This document shows positions 9,007 through 17,478 of a stretch of DNA of 64,000 bases, piece after piece; position 1 is the first letter of the stretch; each line of letters begins with the position of its first letter. A program made the translations under genes and the position numbers. The notes beneath the pieces are model-generated. The model searched no databases. It saw only the letters and a program-made list of their open reading frames with translations, and was not told the DNA's origin. Where the stretch lies: the NCBI GenBank assembly GCA_963556255.1, contig OY744606.1, forward strand, positions 70,673,170-70,737,169. Reading direction: 5' to 3'. This stretch comes from Allolobophora icterica. Taxonomy: Eukaryota; Annelida; Clitellata; Crassiclitellata; Lumbricidae.

Positions 9007-10302
9007 ATGGCGGCATTTGACGTGCCGAGTGAAATGTTGGACATCGCTTCGGCGGTGCCCGATGACAATAGCATCGAATCGTTTGAATACCGCGAGTATG
9101 AGTCACAAAATCCCGCGGCTATCAACAATGGCCAGGCCATACAGATAGACATCCAGAACCAAGACATTTTCACACAGCCTTCTAAGAGTTACCTTCTTGT
9201 GGAGGGCAGGCTTACAACAACTGGCGCCGCTTACATCGCAGACACGTTGGTGTCATTCATCAACAACGCCGTCCCGTACATGTTTTCTCAGATTCGATAC
9301 CTGGCTAACAACACCGAGATAGAGAATGTCATGTCACCTGGGCAAGCCACGACGATGAAAGGCATGCTGGTTTACGGCGACGACTTCTCCAGAGCTGAAG
9401 GTTTAAACATGTGTTGGCAGAAGGACACGAGTGCGGCGGCGGCGACCGCGAATATCGGCTTCGAGGCCCGTCGACTGATGATCATTGGAAAACCCGTCCC
9501 TATTGGAACGTTTTCATTCATCGTTCCCTTAAGACATCTATTCGGCTTTTGCGATGATTATCACAAGGTCGTATACGGGATTAAACACTCCTTACTGCTG
9601 AGCCGGCAGGGGGATGCAGACGCGATCTTCAAGGAAGCCGCTGCGGTCAATGGCCAGATCACGCTGACTAAACTCTCCTGGTTCATGCCGCATATAATAC
9701 CCGCTTTGGAGTATAAAAGCATGCTAATGAAGCAGATTGAAGCCAAGGTTAAGGTACCTGTAGCATTCCGCGCCATGCAATGCGACAACATTGCGGTGCC
9801 ACGAGCGACGACTTTTTCCTGGCGTTTGAGTGTTAAGTCGGGCACGGAAAAGCCACGCTGGATTCTTGTTGCTTTTCAAACTGGAAAGAATGCACATCAA
9901 GGCCAGAATCCGGCACTGTTTGACCATGTGCAGGTTCGCAACATTTTCGCTATGCTCAACAGCGATCGCTACCCGGTTGTTGACATGAATCTCGACTTCA
10001 CCAAGAGGACAACCTCTCGCGCTTACAAGGCCCTACGTGACTTCAAGGAAGAATATTGCGGCATAGACGCGCGTGAATCGTCATGCCAACTGACACCAAT
10101 CGAATTTGTAGATTTGTTTCCGATCTTCGTTCTGGACGTGCGGAGGCAATCTGAACGACTTAAAACCTCTGTACAGGACATACAAATCAAGGTGGACTTT
10201 AACGAAGGGGTACCAAATAATACGACAGCATATGCCGTCCTGATCAGCGACCGACTCCTGAATTTTGAATCGGATGGCAGCAAATTCAACGTCGTCTACT
10301 AG
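9007..10302 (+). CDS. Double jelly-roll major capsid protein (431 aa)
   Basis: This is the hexon-like major capsid protein of the element. The start MAAFDVPSEMLDIASAVPDD is preceded by an AT-rich leader. Recognisable conserved blocks are FEYREYESQNPAAINNG, IDIQNQDIFTQPSKSYLLVE, VPYMFSQIRYLANNTEIENV, MKGMLVYGDDFSRAEGLN, FIVPLRHLFGFCDDYHKVVYG and RWILVAFQTGK, matching Polinton/adintovirus capsid proteins. The length agrees with the family. It would form trimeric capsomers. No frameshift is seen, so this gene is intact while ATPase and penton-like genes are broken. The protease gene that would mature the particle lies downstream. Confidence 0.93.
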   Translation: MAAFDVPSEMLDIASAVPDDNSIESFEYREYESQNPAAINNGQAIQIDIQNQDIFTQPSKSYLLVEGRLTTTGAAYIADTLVSFINNAVPYMFSQIRYLANNTEIENVMSPGQATTMKGMLVYGDDFSRAEGLNMCWQKDTSAAAATANIGFEARRLMIIGKPVPIGTFSFIVPLRHLFGFCDDYHKVVYGIKHSLLLSRQGDADAIFKEAAAVNGQITLTKLSWFMPHIIPALEYKSMLMKQIEAKVKVPVAFRAMQCDNIAVPRATTFSWRLSVKSGTEKPRWILVAFQTGKNAHQGQNPALFDHVQVRNIFAMLNSDRYPVVDMNLDFTKRTTSRAYKALRDFKEEYCGIDARESSCQLTPIEFVDLFPIFVLDVRRQSERLKTSVQDIQIKVDFNEGVPNNTTAYAVLISDRLLNFESDGSKFNVVY

Positions 10303-10359
10303 AAATCGGTTTTTCACATTTAGATACAAGGCCCTCTTTTAGATATATTTTTTCCAAAA

Positions 10360-10857
10360 ATGAAAACTGAATACGTTGCGTTCGGCCTTTCACTGACCGA
10401 AGGGCAAAAGCAAACATTGGCTAAAGCTGCGCGTGCCGGCACTGGCGCCACGATCCGGCTCACTCATGGCCAGCTTCGCGGAAACGATAAGCTCGCGCTC
10501 ACGAAAGTTCAAGCCGCCCGAATCGTGAAGAAGATTTCGGAAGGCGTTGGTATGGAGCTGAGATTCACCAAAACGCAACTGAAAAAGATGACAAAAATGG
10601 GCGGCTTTCTTCCGCTACTGGCTCTCCTTCCGGCGATTTTCGGCGGTTTGTCCGCGGCGGGTGGTATTGCCGCTGGGGTGACTGAGGCCGTGCACAACAA
10701 ACAGGCCAACGACGCCGCACAGGCGGAGGCGGAGCGTCACAATCGCGCACTCGAGGCCCAGGTCCGCGGGACTGGTTTATATCTCGGGCGGGAGACTCAT
10801 GGTGGCTGTTGCCCAATGTGTAAAGGATCGGGTCTCTACATCGGACAAAAAAACTAA
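10360..10857 (+). CDS. Small virion-type protein with hydrophobic core (165 aa)
   Basis: The start MKTEYVAFGLSLTEGQKQTL follows an AT-rich leader. The first 90 residues hold two related basic blocks (IRLTHGQLRGNDKLALTKVQ, then LRFTKTQLKKMTKMG). A hydrophobic, Gly/Ala-rich segment follows (GGFLPLLALLPAIFGGLSAA), likely membrane-active or packed in the particle. The end carries CCPMC and a repeated GTGLYLG / GSGLYIG motif. Proteins of this plan recur in Polintons next to the capsid gene. Function is unknown; a minor capsid or core role is an inference. Confidence 0.72.
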   Translation: MKTEYVAFGLSLTEGQKQTLAKAARAGTGATIRLTHGQLRGNDKLALTKVQAARIVKKISEGVGMELRFTKTQLKKMTKMGGFLPLLALLPAIFGGLSAAGGIAAGVTEAVHNKQANDAAQAEAERHNRALEAQVRGTGLYLGRETHGGCCPMCKGSGLYIGQKN

Positions 10858-10922
10858 AACCTCTTAGCAACTTCGATATAGAGAAAGTTGCCAGGGCGCT
10901 GCCGCATTTCCGCGGTGTTTTC

Positions 10923-11228
10923 ATGCGAGATGGTCTGCCCGCCGTGGCTCGTGAGAAGGAGTGTGGAGTTGTTAATTTAGATTCCGGTTCCGGCGACGGT
11001 ACTCACTGGGTTGCCTATTGGATAGATGGGCCTACAGCCGTCTATTTTGACAGTTATGGGCTGGATCCACCTCTCGAAATTTCTCGATATTTAAAAAATC
11101 CTATAAGAACTCAAACGTTCCAGCTACAGGGGCCCGATGATGTGGTATGTGGTCATCTCTGTCTGCTCGTGCTAAGAGAGCTCGCTGCTGGAAAGAATTT
11201 TGAAGATATCATTCTTGACCTATGTTAG
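10923..11228 (+). CDS. Adenovirus/Ulp1-type cysteine protease, start degraded
   Basis: This maturation protease belongs to clan CE. The catalytic His is in THWVAYWIDG (about 11007), the Asp in YFDSYG (about 11046), the oxyanion Gln in FQLQGPDD, and the Cys in VVCGHLCLLVL (about 11145). Family-like sequence begins upstream in the same frame (LKPLSNFDIEKVARALPHF, from about 10854), but no ATG occurs between an in-frame stop at 10821 and the Met at 10923. The codon where the family Met would be expected is CTA. Either the start was mutated, a non-ATG start is used, or translation begins at 10923 and loses about 23 residues. The catalytic set is complete either way. Confidence 0.87.
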   Translation: MRDGLPAVAREKECGVVNLDSGSGDGTHWVAYWIDGPTAVYFDSYGLDPPLEISRYLKNPIRTQTFQLQGPDDVVCGHLCLLVLRELAAGKNFEDIILDLC

Positions 11229-11246
11229 ACTTCCGTCACCTTTTTG

Positions 11247-11255
11247 TATATAAAA
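11247..11255 (+). promoter_or_regulatory. TATA box directly before the fibre gene start
   Basis: TATATAAAA abuts the ATG at 11256. This is the clearest case of the near-leaderless arrangement seen at several genes of the element. Confidence 0.55.
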
Positions 11256-13424
11256 ATGCCGGTTGATAAATTTGGAAGAGACGGCGGAGGTGGGGTGGGA
11301 GGGGGGCAGATAAGCGCCGCTGGGCTCGTCCACAAAGCGGGTGATACCATGATGGGAATTCTGTCGGCTGGAGGTTTTCGGCTGACAAACGTGGGAACGC
11401 CCACGATGGAAACAGACGCCGCGACAAAGGCTTATGCAGACATCATAGATCAGGACAACTTACAAATCACCGGTGGAACGATGTCTGGCGTTCTAAAAAT
11501 GGGTGGTCACAAAGTTACTGGGCTGCCCACAGACACAGCAACGTCCGATAGCGACGCTGCGAGTTGGGCACAAGTGGTACGATACGCGGACCAGAAGGCG
11601 ACCGCGGCCGAAAATCATGCAGACCAAAAACTTATCGATGCCAGGCAGTACACGGACGAGAAGAATGCGGGGCTGAGAGATTCTGTTAGGCGGTATGCAG
11701 ATGAGAAGGACCTTATTGTTAAAAGTTATGTTAACGAGCAAGATGTTATCGTCAGGAATGCGTGCGTGCTCAAATCAGGCGGCGTAATGACTGGAAGTTT
11801 AGTTATGGGTGGCCACCGAGTTACTGGGCTCCCAACAGAAATTTCAGGATCCGATAGCGACGCAGCGAGTTGGAAACAAGTGTCAACAGCGGTCGCTGGC
11901 GCTCTAGTAAAACTCGATAGAGTACCAACGGAGTCGTTGCATGTGGTGAATAAGCGGTATGTAGATTCCCGCGACGCTTCTTACAGACAGTACGTGGATG
12001 AGAAGGTCACCACCGCTAGAAGATATGTGGACGAGAAGCATGCTATCGTAAGAGGCGGGCATGTGCTCAAAAGCGGCGATTCTATGACTGGTGATTTGAC
12101 CATGGGTGGCAAAAGAGTGACTGGGCTCCCAACAGAAATTCCAGGATCCGATAGCGACGCCGCGAGTTTGAAACAGGTGACGCAGCTGATCAGCAACGCC
12201 ACTAAGAATAATGATACGGCGCCGGCTGGACCAAAGTACTTGACTAACAAACGGTATGTGGACGCGAAAAACGCTGAGATTGGAGCTTCAGTTAGACTCT
12301 ATGCGGACCAGAAAGCTGAAGCAGCTAAGAGGTACGCCAACGAGCAAGATGTTATCGTTAGGAGCGCATGCGTGCTTAAAGCTGGTGATGCAATGACTGG
12401 TGATTTAATCATGGGCGGTAAAAGAGTTACTGGGCTCCCTACGGGCGCAGCAACGTCCGAAAGCGACGCGACGAGTATGGCACAAGTATCGAAGCTGATC
12501 GCCGACAACATGACAAAGAGTGATAGAGTACCAACAGAACCGTTGCATGTGACAAATAAACGATACGTTGACGTGAAAAACGCTGAGGTTGGAGCTTCCG
12601 TTAGACTCTATGCGGACCAGAAAGCTGACGCCGCTAAGAGATATGCCAACGAGCAAGATATTATCGTTAGGAACGCCTGCGTGCTAAAATCCGGCAGTAC
12701 CATGACCGGTGATCTGGCTATGGGTGGTAAAAGAGTGACTGGGCTCCCAACAGAAATTTCAGGATCCGATAGCGACGCTGTGAGTTTTAAACAGGTGACG
12801 CGGCTGATCACCATCGCCACTACGAATAATGATACGCCGCCCTCGGGACCATGGTACCTGACTAACAAGCGGTATGTAGACAGTGAGATAGCTAATGAAA
12901 GGCGATACGCGACGGACATCAAGGTTCTCAACTACAGCGGCCACATTCCGCCCCTATCCAGAAACGCTTCCGAAACGGGTTTTATTGCCTCAGCCAACGA
13001 ATCTTTACCCACTAACCCGCCTCATATGGCATTCAACTCGGGTGTGAGAGGTGAGTGGAAGACAGCGTCCACTTCGAGAGAATGGCTGGCGGGGACTTGG
13101 TTACAGATTGAATGCCCGACGCCTGTGCGAGTATGGAAGGTTAGTCTGGCTGGGGGATCTAGTCCTACTGCACCACGTATCACGTCTTGGTCATTCCATG
13201 GGATTCCACTCACCGCTCTTGAAGCGGGAATGACACGCAGTCCTCTCATTTCCTCCACTGTCACATTGACTAATTCTGCACAAGAGTTCACCTTCACTGA
13301 TGACACAGTATTCAAAAAATTCAAGCTGGTAGTCTCGGCCACCAGCCCAACACAAGGTACTTTTGGAATATCCCACTTCCAGATCTATACATATTTTAGA
13401 CATGGGGGACAGTCAGTAGTATAG
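11256..13424 (+). CDS. Fibre/attachment protein: phage-tail-fibre-like repeats plus discoidin-like domain (722 aa)
   Basis: The start MPVDKFGRDGGGGVGGG lies just after a TATA box. A Gly-rich head is followed by a degenerate unit (AGDTMMGILSAGGFRLTNV, then DAATKAYAD), which matches the motif repeated in many phage tail fibres. Then come five well-kept units of about 99-103 residues, each with MTG-x-L-x-MGG-(K/H)-(R/K)-VTGLP, an SDSDAAS block, a NKRYVD segment and charged coiled-coil-like stretches (RYADQKA, RYVDEK). The C-terminal ~150 residues (GFIASANESLP, WLQIECPTPVRVWKVSL, ITSWSFHGIP, FKKFKLVVSA, ISHFQIYTYF) look like an F5/8 type C (discoidin) sugar-binding fold. A receptor-binding fibre is inferred. 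The frame is intact. Confidence 0.82.
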   Translation: MPVDKFGRDGGGGVGGGQISAAGLVHKAGDTMMGILSAGGFRLTNVGTPTMETDAATKAYADIIDQDNLQITGGTMSGVLKMGGHKVTGLPTDTATSDSDAASWAQVVRYADQKATAAENHADQKLIDARQYTDEKNAGLRDSVRRYADEKDLIVKSYVNEQDVIVRNACVLKSGGVMTGSLVMGGHRVTGLPTEISGSDSDAASWKQVSTAVAGALVKLDRVPTESLHVVNKRYVDSRDASYRQYVDEKVTTARRYVDEKHAIVRGGHVLKSGDSMTGDLTMGGKRVTGLPTEIPGSDSDAASLKQVTQLISNATKNNDTAPAGPKYLTNKRYVDAKNAEIGASVRLYADQKAEAAKRYANEQDVIVRSACVLKAGDAMTGDLIMGGKRVTGLPTGAATSESDATSMAQVSKLIADNMTKSDRVPTEPLHVTNKRYVDVKNAEVGASVRLYADQKADAAKRYANEQDIIVRNACVLKSGSTMTGDLAMGGKRVTGLPTEISGSDSDAVSFKQVTRLITIATTNNDTPPSGPWYLTNKRYVDSEIANERRYATDIKVLNYSGHIPPLSRNASETGFIASANESLPTNPPHMAFNSGVRGEWKTASTSREWLAGTWLQIECPTPVRVWKVSLAGGSSPTAPRITSWSFHGIPLTALEAGMTRSPLISSTVTLTNSAQEFTFTDDTVFKKFKLVVSATSPTQGTFGISHFQIYTYFRHGGQSVV
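11479..12750 (+). repeat. Five ~300-bp tandem coding repeats in the fibre gene
   Basis: The MTG...MGG...VTGLP block recurs at about 11479, 11788, 12084, 12391 and 12700, spacing 296-309 bp. Units 2-5 are much more alike in DNA than unit 1, which suggests recent expansion or homogenisation. Confidence 0.88.
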
Positions 13425-13430
13425 AAAAAT

Positions 13431-13985
13431 ATGACTGACACGCACTACAAGATTCGGGGGTATCTCCGTCAACACGGAGAAATAGACATGTGCAAATACA
13501 GCATAGACAGTCTAGGTGGTGTAGGCCACTGGGGGTACGACATCCCGAAGCCCACGGCAGAGCTATTGACCGCGGTGCCTCAACAGCACATCGACTTCGT
13601 GTCTGACGATTACCACAACCGCGATATCTATACGGCGGCCGGAACGGTAACCACGAGTGCGTGGCAAACTCTTCCATTGACCGCTGCGCGTTTTCCGTGT
13701 ATAACTTTACAAAACGCCAATGAGGGGGTTTCGTTAGAGTGCGGGTTCTGGAAGCTTACAGTCTTTGGTGTTTGCGGTGGTGATGCAACAGTTCGCGTTA
13801 TAGCACCGGCAGCTGCTGGTGGTAGCATCGATCGTACAGTCGATATTTCAAGTGGGCAATTTGATGTAGCCAGGGCAATATTCGTTCCAGGACAAACGAG
13901 TTTCCGAATTGAAGGCAAAAAGAGAGGCGTTGAAAGTACTTCATCTATCGACTTAAACGTAACTTTACTAATAGAGCAACTATAA
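13431..13985 (+). CDS. Hypothetical Polinton protein (184 aa), likely beta-rich
   Basis: The ATG at 13431 follows TATAGAAAAAT. The sequence begins MTDTHYKIRGYLRQHGEIDM and has alternating hydrophobic/polar stretches (LECGFWKLTVFGVCGGDATV, SIDLNVTLLIEQL) that suggest beta strands. No Cys-His or catalytic pattern is evident. I do not recognise the family. Its place right after the fibre gene suggests a fibre partner, base or assembly factor, which is inference only. The frame is intact, and its stop TAA overlaps the TATA-like box of the next gene. Confidence 0.68.
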   Translation: MTDTHYKIRGYLRQHGEIDMCKYSIDSLGGVGHWGYDIPKPTAELLTAVPQQHIDFVSDDYHNRDIYTAAGTVTTSAWQTLPLTAARFPCITLQNANEGVSLECGFWKLTVFGVCGGDATVRVIAPAAAGGSIDRTVDISSGQFDVARAIFVPGQTSFRIEGKKRGVESTSSIDLNVTLLIEQL

Positions 13986-13987
13986 AA
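13981..13987 (+). promoter_or_regulatory. TATA-like box overlapping the upstream stop codon
   Basis: TATAAAA at 13981 contains the TAA stop of the preceding gene and lies 5 bases before the next ATG at 13993. Confidence 0.5.
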
Positions 13988-13992
13988 ATACA

Positions 13993-14598
13993 ATGTCTTT
14001 GTATCCAACGCTTACGGAGCCGACAATTTCGTCAGACACGAAGTCGCAGACGTTTCGTCTGCAGAAGATTGGTGAAGTAGAAGCATTCCTGAGATCTGAG
14101 GCGATAAGTCGAGGACAACTGTGCAAAAAGTATAAGAGGGTTGTAGATGTGGCTAATGGGGCCTCGGCCGGCCTTGCTATAGTTAGTCTTGGAACTGGGG
14201 TGGGTGGGGCAGCTATGTTAGCCACTGGTATTGGTTTTATTCCTGGTATTGTTCTGGAGAGTTTGGCCATAGCGACCAGTTTTCTGGATATTATTGGAAA
14301 TGTTATTAGTAGAAGTTTTGTTGCTAAAGCTTCAAAACACGACGAAATTTGTATTTTGGCGGAAAGTAAGCTAAACACTGTTCATGACCATATTTCTAAG
14401 GCGTTGGAGGACACGGCTATTAGCGATGAAGAGTATAAGCTTATTCTGGGAGAGGAGGAGAAATATAGAACGATGAAACGTGATATACAAAGCAAGAATG
14501 GAAAAAAAGAGTTGCCGAGTCAAAGCAAAGACCAGGTGGTGGCAGAACTAATCAAGAAACTAACCAGCGCTGGGTCTTGCCCACGAACCTCAAAATAA
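13993..14598 (+). CDS. Conserved Polinton protein with central hydrophobic segment (201 aa)
   Basis: The start MSLYPTLTEPTISSDTKSQT is preceded by TATAAAAATACA. Conserved blocks are FRLQKIGEVEAFLRSE, GQLCKKYKRVVDVANG, a long Gly/Ala/Ile-rich hydrophobic stretch (GLAIVSLGTGVGGAAML to LAIATSFLDIIGN), then KLNTVHDHISKAL, ISDEEYKLIL and EEEKYRTMKRDI. I recognise this layout from Polintons of cnidarians and fishes, where the protein remains unnamed. Two membrane-spanning helices or an internal membrane-active hairpin are likely. It is the last recognised gene of the element. Confidence 0.78.
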   Translation: MSLYPTLTEPTISSDTKSQTFRLQKIGEVEAFLRSEAISRGQLCKKYKRVVDVANGASAGLAIVSLGTGVGGAAMLATGIGFIPGIVLESLAIATSFLDIIGNVISRSFVAKASKHDEICILAESKLNTVHDHISKALEDTAISDEEYKLILGEEEKYRTMKRDIQSKNGKKELPSQSKDQVVAELIKKLTSAGSCPRTSK

Positions 14599-15118
14599 AA
14601 GTTTTCATCGTAGGTGGTTGGAGTAGTGAGTCTGTAATTCCTAGCGCACCACCAGCATATGCCTTTAACGACCACGAAAACAGATGATTTTTAATCTAAA
14701 AAATGGCACACGGGCCTATAATGTGGTCATATTTTGGGGGGTGACTTCGAATCCCTATTATACATCTATTACCAACAAACTTAATAATGAGTATTAAAGT
14801 CGATTTAATCGTAGCGCATACTAGTAAAAAATAGTAAGTCATGCTACTATATGGAAAGGGTGCTGGATTTTTTTCGAAAATCGTCATATGTCTTCAAAAA
14901 CTAGCAGAATTTTTTTATCACCTACGGAGATTTTGAAATTTCAATATCTAAGTCAATTCTTAACATACTGATGTAATGTAAACATTAATTTTTAGCACTT
15001 TATCTCCTCTTCCATTCCTTTCGTCAAAAAATTTAAATATTTATATTTGGTTGCGCCAAAAATGCATAAAAATGAAGACCCCCGTAAAAAATGATTGCAG
15101 ATGTGTGTTCAAGCGCAT
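14599..15118. other. AT-rich non-coding DNA, probable right flank or end of the Polinton
   Basis: No gene is seen. The right terminus of the Polinton should lie here or a little further, but without the left end I cannot match a terminal inverted repeat. Confidence 0.4.
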
Positions 15119-15800
15119 ATAAAATATATTTTCTTGCTAAAACATTTGTATTGTGAATATAATAAATGTGCAGAATGCATTGCCCGACAGAACAGAAAAA
15201 ACAATTCGGATATAAATTTATAAATGCTGTAGCTATGACTGTTTAAGTGACTGGACCCCCGAAAGAAATTACTGTTTTTCTGTTTTTCAAGGTCAAATAA
15301 ATATATTTCCTGGCTACAATATTTCTATTGAAAATATAATAAATATGCAGAATTCAATTCCAGACTGAATACATAAACATTTAGCAATATATCTATATAT
15401 ACTGACTAAGTTATGTAAGGTTTACTACATGGGCCCCACTCAAAAAATTTAAATTTATATCTTTAAGGCGCTATAGAAAAATATTCTAAGTGTAGCTTTT
15501 TTGGTTTGAACAAGCTAAATGTTCGGCAGGCAATGCTGGATAGAATAAAAGAAAAATTAGGAATATATTTTTATATATGAACTGGAAACAATTAGTTTAC
15601 TATATTGACCCTACTAAAAAATCATATTTTCTGATATTTAAACCGCTATATAAATATATTCTGGCTACAGTTTCCTATTGTAAATATGATAATTGTTCAT
15701 CAGGATATGCTAGATTGAATGCCAAAAGAATTAAGAACATATCTATATATTTGCACCAACTAAGTTACATTTTATTAAGACTGATTAATCGATATTTCCG
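15119..15800 (+). repeat. Degenerate tandem array, about four units of ~177 bp
   Basis: Similar AT-rich blocks begin at about 15120, 15295, 15474 and 15650. Each has a segment like ATATATTCTGGCTACAATTT, then GTAAATATAATAAATGTGCAG, then an AATATATCTATATA segment and a short GACCCxACTAAAAAA block. Identity between units is moderate, with many indels. It is either a local satellite or a subterminal repeat of the Polinton. Confidence 0.7.
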
Positions 15801-17269
15801 TGCCACGTAAAACAGTTGATGAAGGGAAATATAACCTGGGTTTTTCCCACTAGCTCATCGGCGAACTAAATACAGATAAATTCCTTTATTGAAATCCTAA
15901 GTTCCAGACCGCATTAAGGCACAGAAAAATGATTGTCAAAATAGGCAATAGTTTTTTGGTTACCACGGTTTTGGTCTGTTTTTTTTTTGTTTCCTAATTT
16001 CTCTGTTATGAACGATTATGTGTAGCCTATTATGAGGCTTGTATAAACCGCCTGAATTATTCATGAAAGATTTACGACCTTGTTTACAACCTAATCATAG
16101 CTGTTTTGTCTACGGTGGCCTGTATGGGCTACTAAATAATGGTGAAAATTTGTGCTTTTTTCGGAATGAAATAATAAAAATAGTTGTAAATATGAATAAA
16201 TAGGACCCGAATGGGCCACCGTATTTCTGAACTAAGGTTTTACAGTATAATATATTCGGATTTTCCGTCTCTCACCTAGTTTCCTGCATTGCGATTCGCT
16301 GGCGGAAGCTGTTGATCTGGTTACAGTATGGTTAATAGCCTGGAATGGGACGCGTGCGAAAAATCGATAGCGTTTACTTTAATGGATTTTGGCTCCTTTA
16401 GCATTAAATTTCTCCGAGAATAAATAATTTCATCCGACGGAAAGGTGACTTAAAAATCTGGGTTGGTTTTGTCTATTGATATCACTAGCGAATTTTTATG
16501 CATTTCGTCCTTTTCTAGACATTTTTGGAGCGTTTATGAAATGTCTGGAGCGTTTATGAAATGTCTAGAGAGTTTAGGTTGTGTCTGAAATATTTCTGAA
16601 ACGCATTCTAAATGGGTCAACCGAGTTATTTTTGGCATTGGCATGGGTCAATCGAGTTATTTTAGTCACAGCGTGGAGAGATGGCTGTATGTTTCTATAA
16701 AAGTCTGTGCTGCACACAGAAATACTGACTTTGGGTGAACAATTTTACATGTCGCAGATTTGCGTTTTTCTTCACGATTTAAATTGAAAAATACTTTATT
16801 TGTATTTATATAAATTTCGATTGACTGGTTGATTAAAGGATTGGGGTTTTCGATTGTTCGCGAGAAAACAGTTGCCTGCCCAGGCTTCCTTCTATTGAGC
16901 CTGCGTTCAAAATCTTCCACTCCTTTTTGATAGCCAATTGTGATAAAAGCCCTGAACTTCCATAGCGTCAGGCTTCTTCAGAGCCAGTCTTTTTATATCA
17001 ACAGGCTTCTATTGGGCCTGCGTTAAAGGCTTCCGTAGAGAGGGTCTTTTGTATTCTAGGACTTCTATAGCGCACTGCGTTAGCCCACTCACTTGTCATC
17101 GCGATTCAAAAGACTTCTAGCCATGATAGCCATAGGCACTGCTTGGAAACTGATCTTTGATAAGGGTCCGTGGATCCTGTGGGCCCTCTGTGGACCCTTT
17201 TCTGTAGAGACAGTCTAATATATCAAATCGCTTCTGTACAGCCTGCGTCAAAACGCTCACTTGTCATCT
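15801..17269. other. Non-coding DNA with short direct repeats
   Basis: No gene is seen. GGAGCGTTTATGAAATGTCT is repeated in tandem at about 16529-16568. GGGTCAACCGAGTTATTTT recurs with one change at 16614 and 16645. A degenerate block like GCTTCTATTGGGCCTGCGTT recurs at about 16886, 17005, 17055 and 17229, twice followed by ACTCACTTGTCATC. Confidence 0.55.
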
Positions 17270-17478
17270 ACTGACTGACTGACTGACTGACTGACTGACT
17301 GACTGACTGACTGACTGACTGACTGACTGACTGACTGACTGACTGACTGACTGACTGACTGACTGACTGACTGACTGACTGACTGACTGACTGACTGACT
17401 GACTGACTGACTGACTGACTGACTGACTGACTGACTGACTGACTGACTGACTGACTGACTGACTGACTGACTGACTGA
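17270..17478 (+). repeat. (ACTG)n microsatellite, about 52 uninterrupted copies
   Basis: A pure tetranucleotide run of about 209 bp. Gln-Ser-Val-type reading frames across it on the minus strand are artefacts of the repeat. Confidence 0.97.

Larger units (their letters stand above)
1..14598. mobile_element. Maverick/Polinton (adintovirus-like) virus-like DNA transposon, left part missing
   Basis: The block holds the diagnostic Polinton gene set: PolB, retroviral-type integrase, packaging ATPase, cysteine protease, double jelly-roll capsid protein and several small conserved proteins. PolB and integrase are convergent, while most virion genes run rightward in a compact array with gaps of only 6-120 bp. 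The window starts inside PolB, so the left terminal repeat lies outside. I could not locate the right terminus; it must be after the last gene at 14598. The block looks richer in GC than the AT-rich DNA that follows. A hAT insertion and at least two frameshifts show that this copy is no longer fully functional. Family assignment is by recognition of protein motifs, not by a search. Confidence 0.93.

Noticed and set aside
14748..14830. A candidate right terminus of the Polinton near TAGCGCATACT
   Set aside because: The left end is outside the window, so no terminal inverted repeat or 6-bp duplication can be verified.
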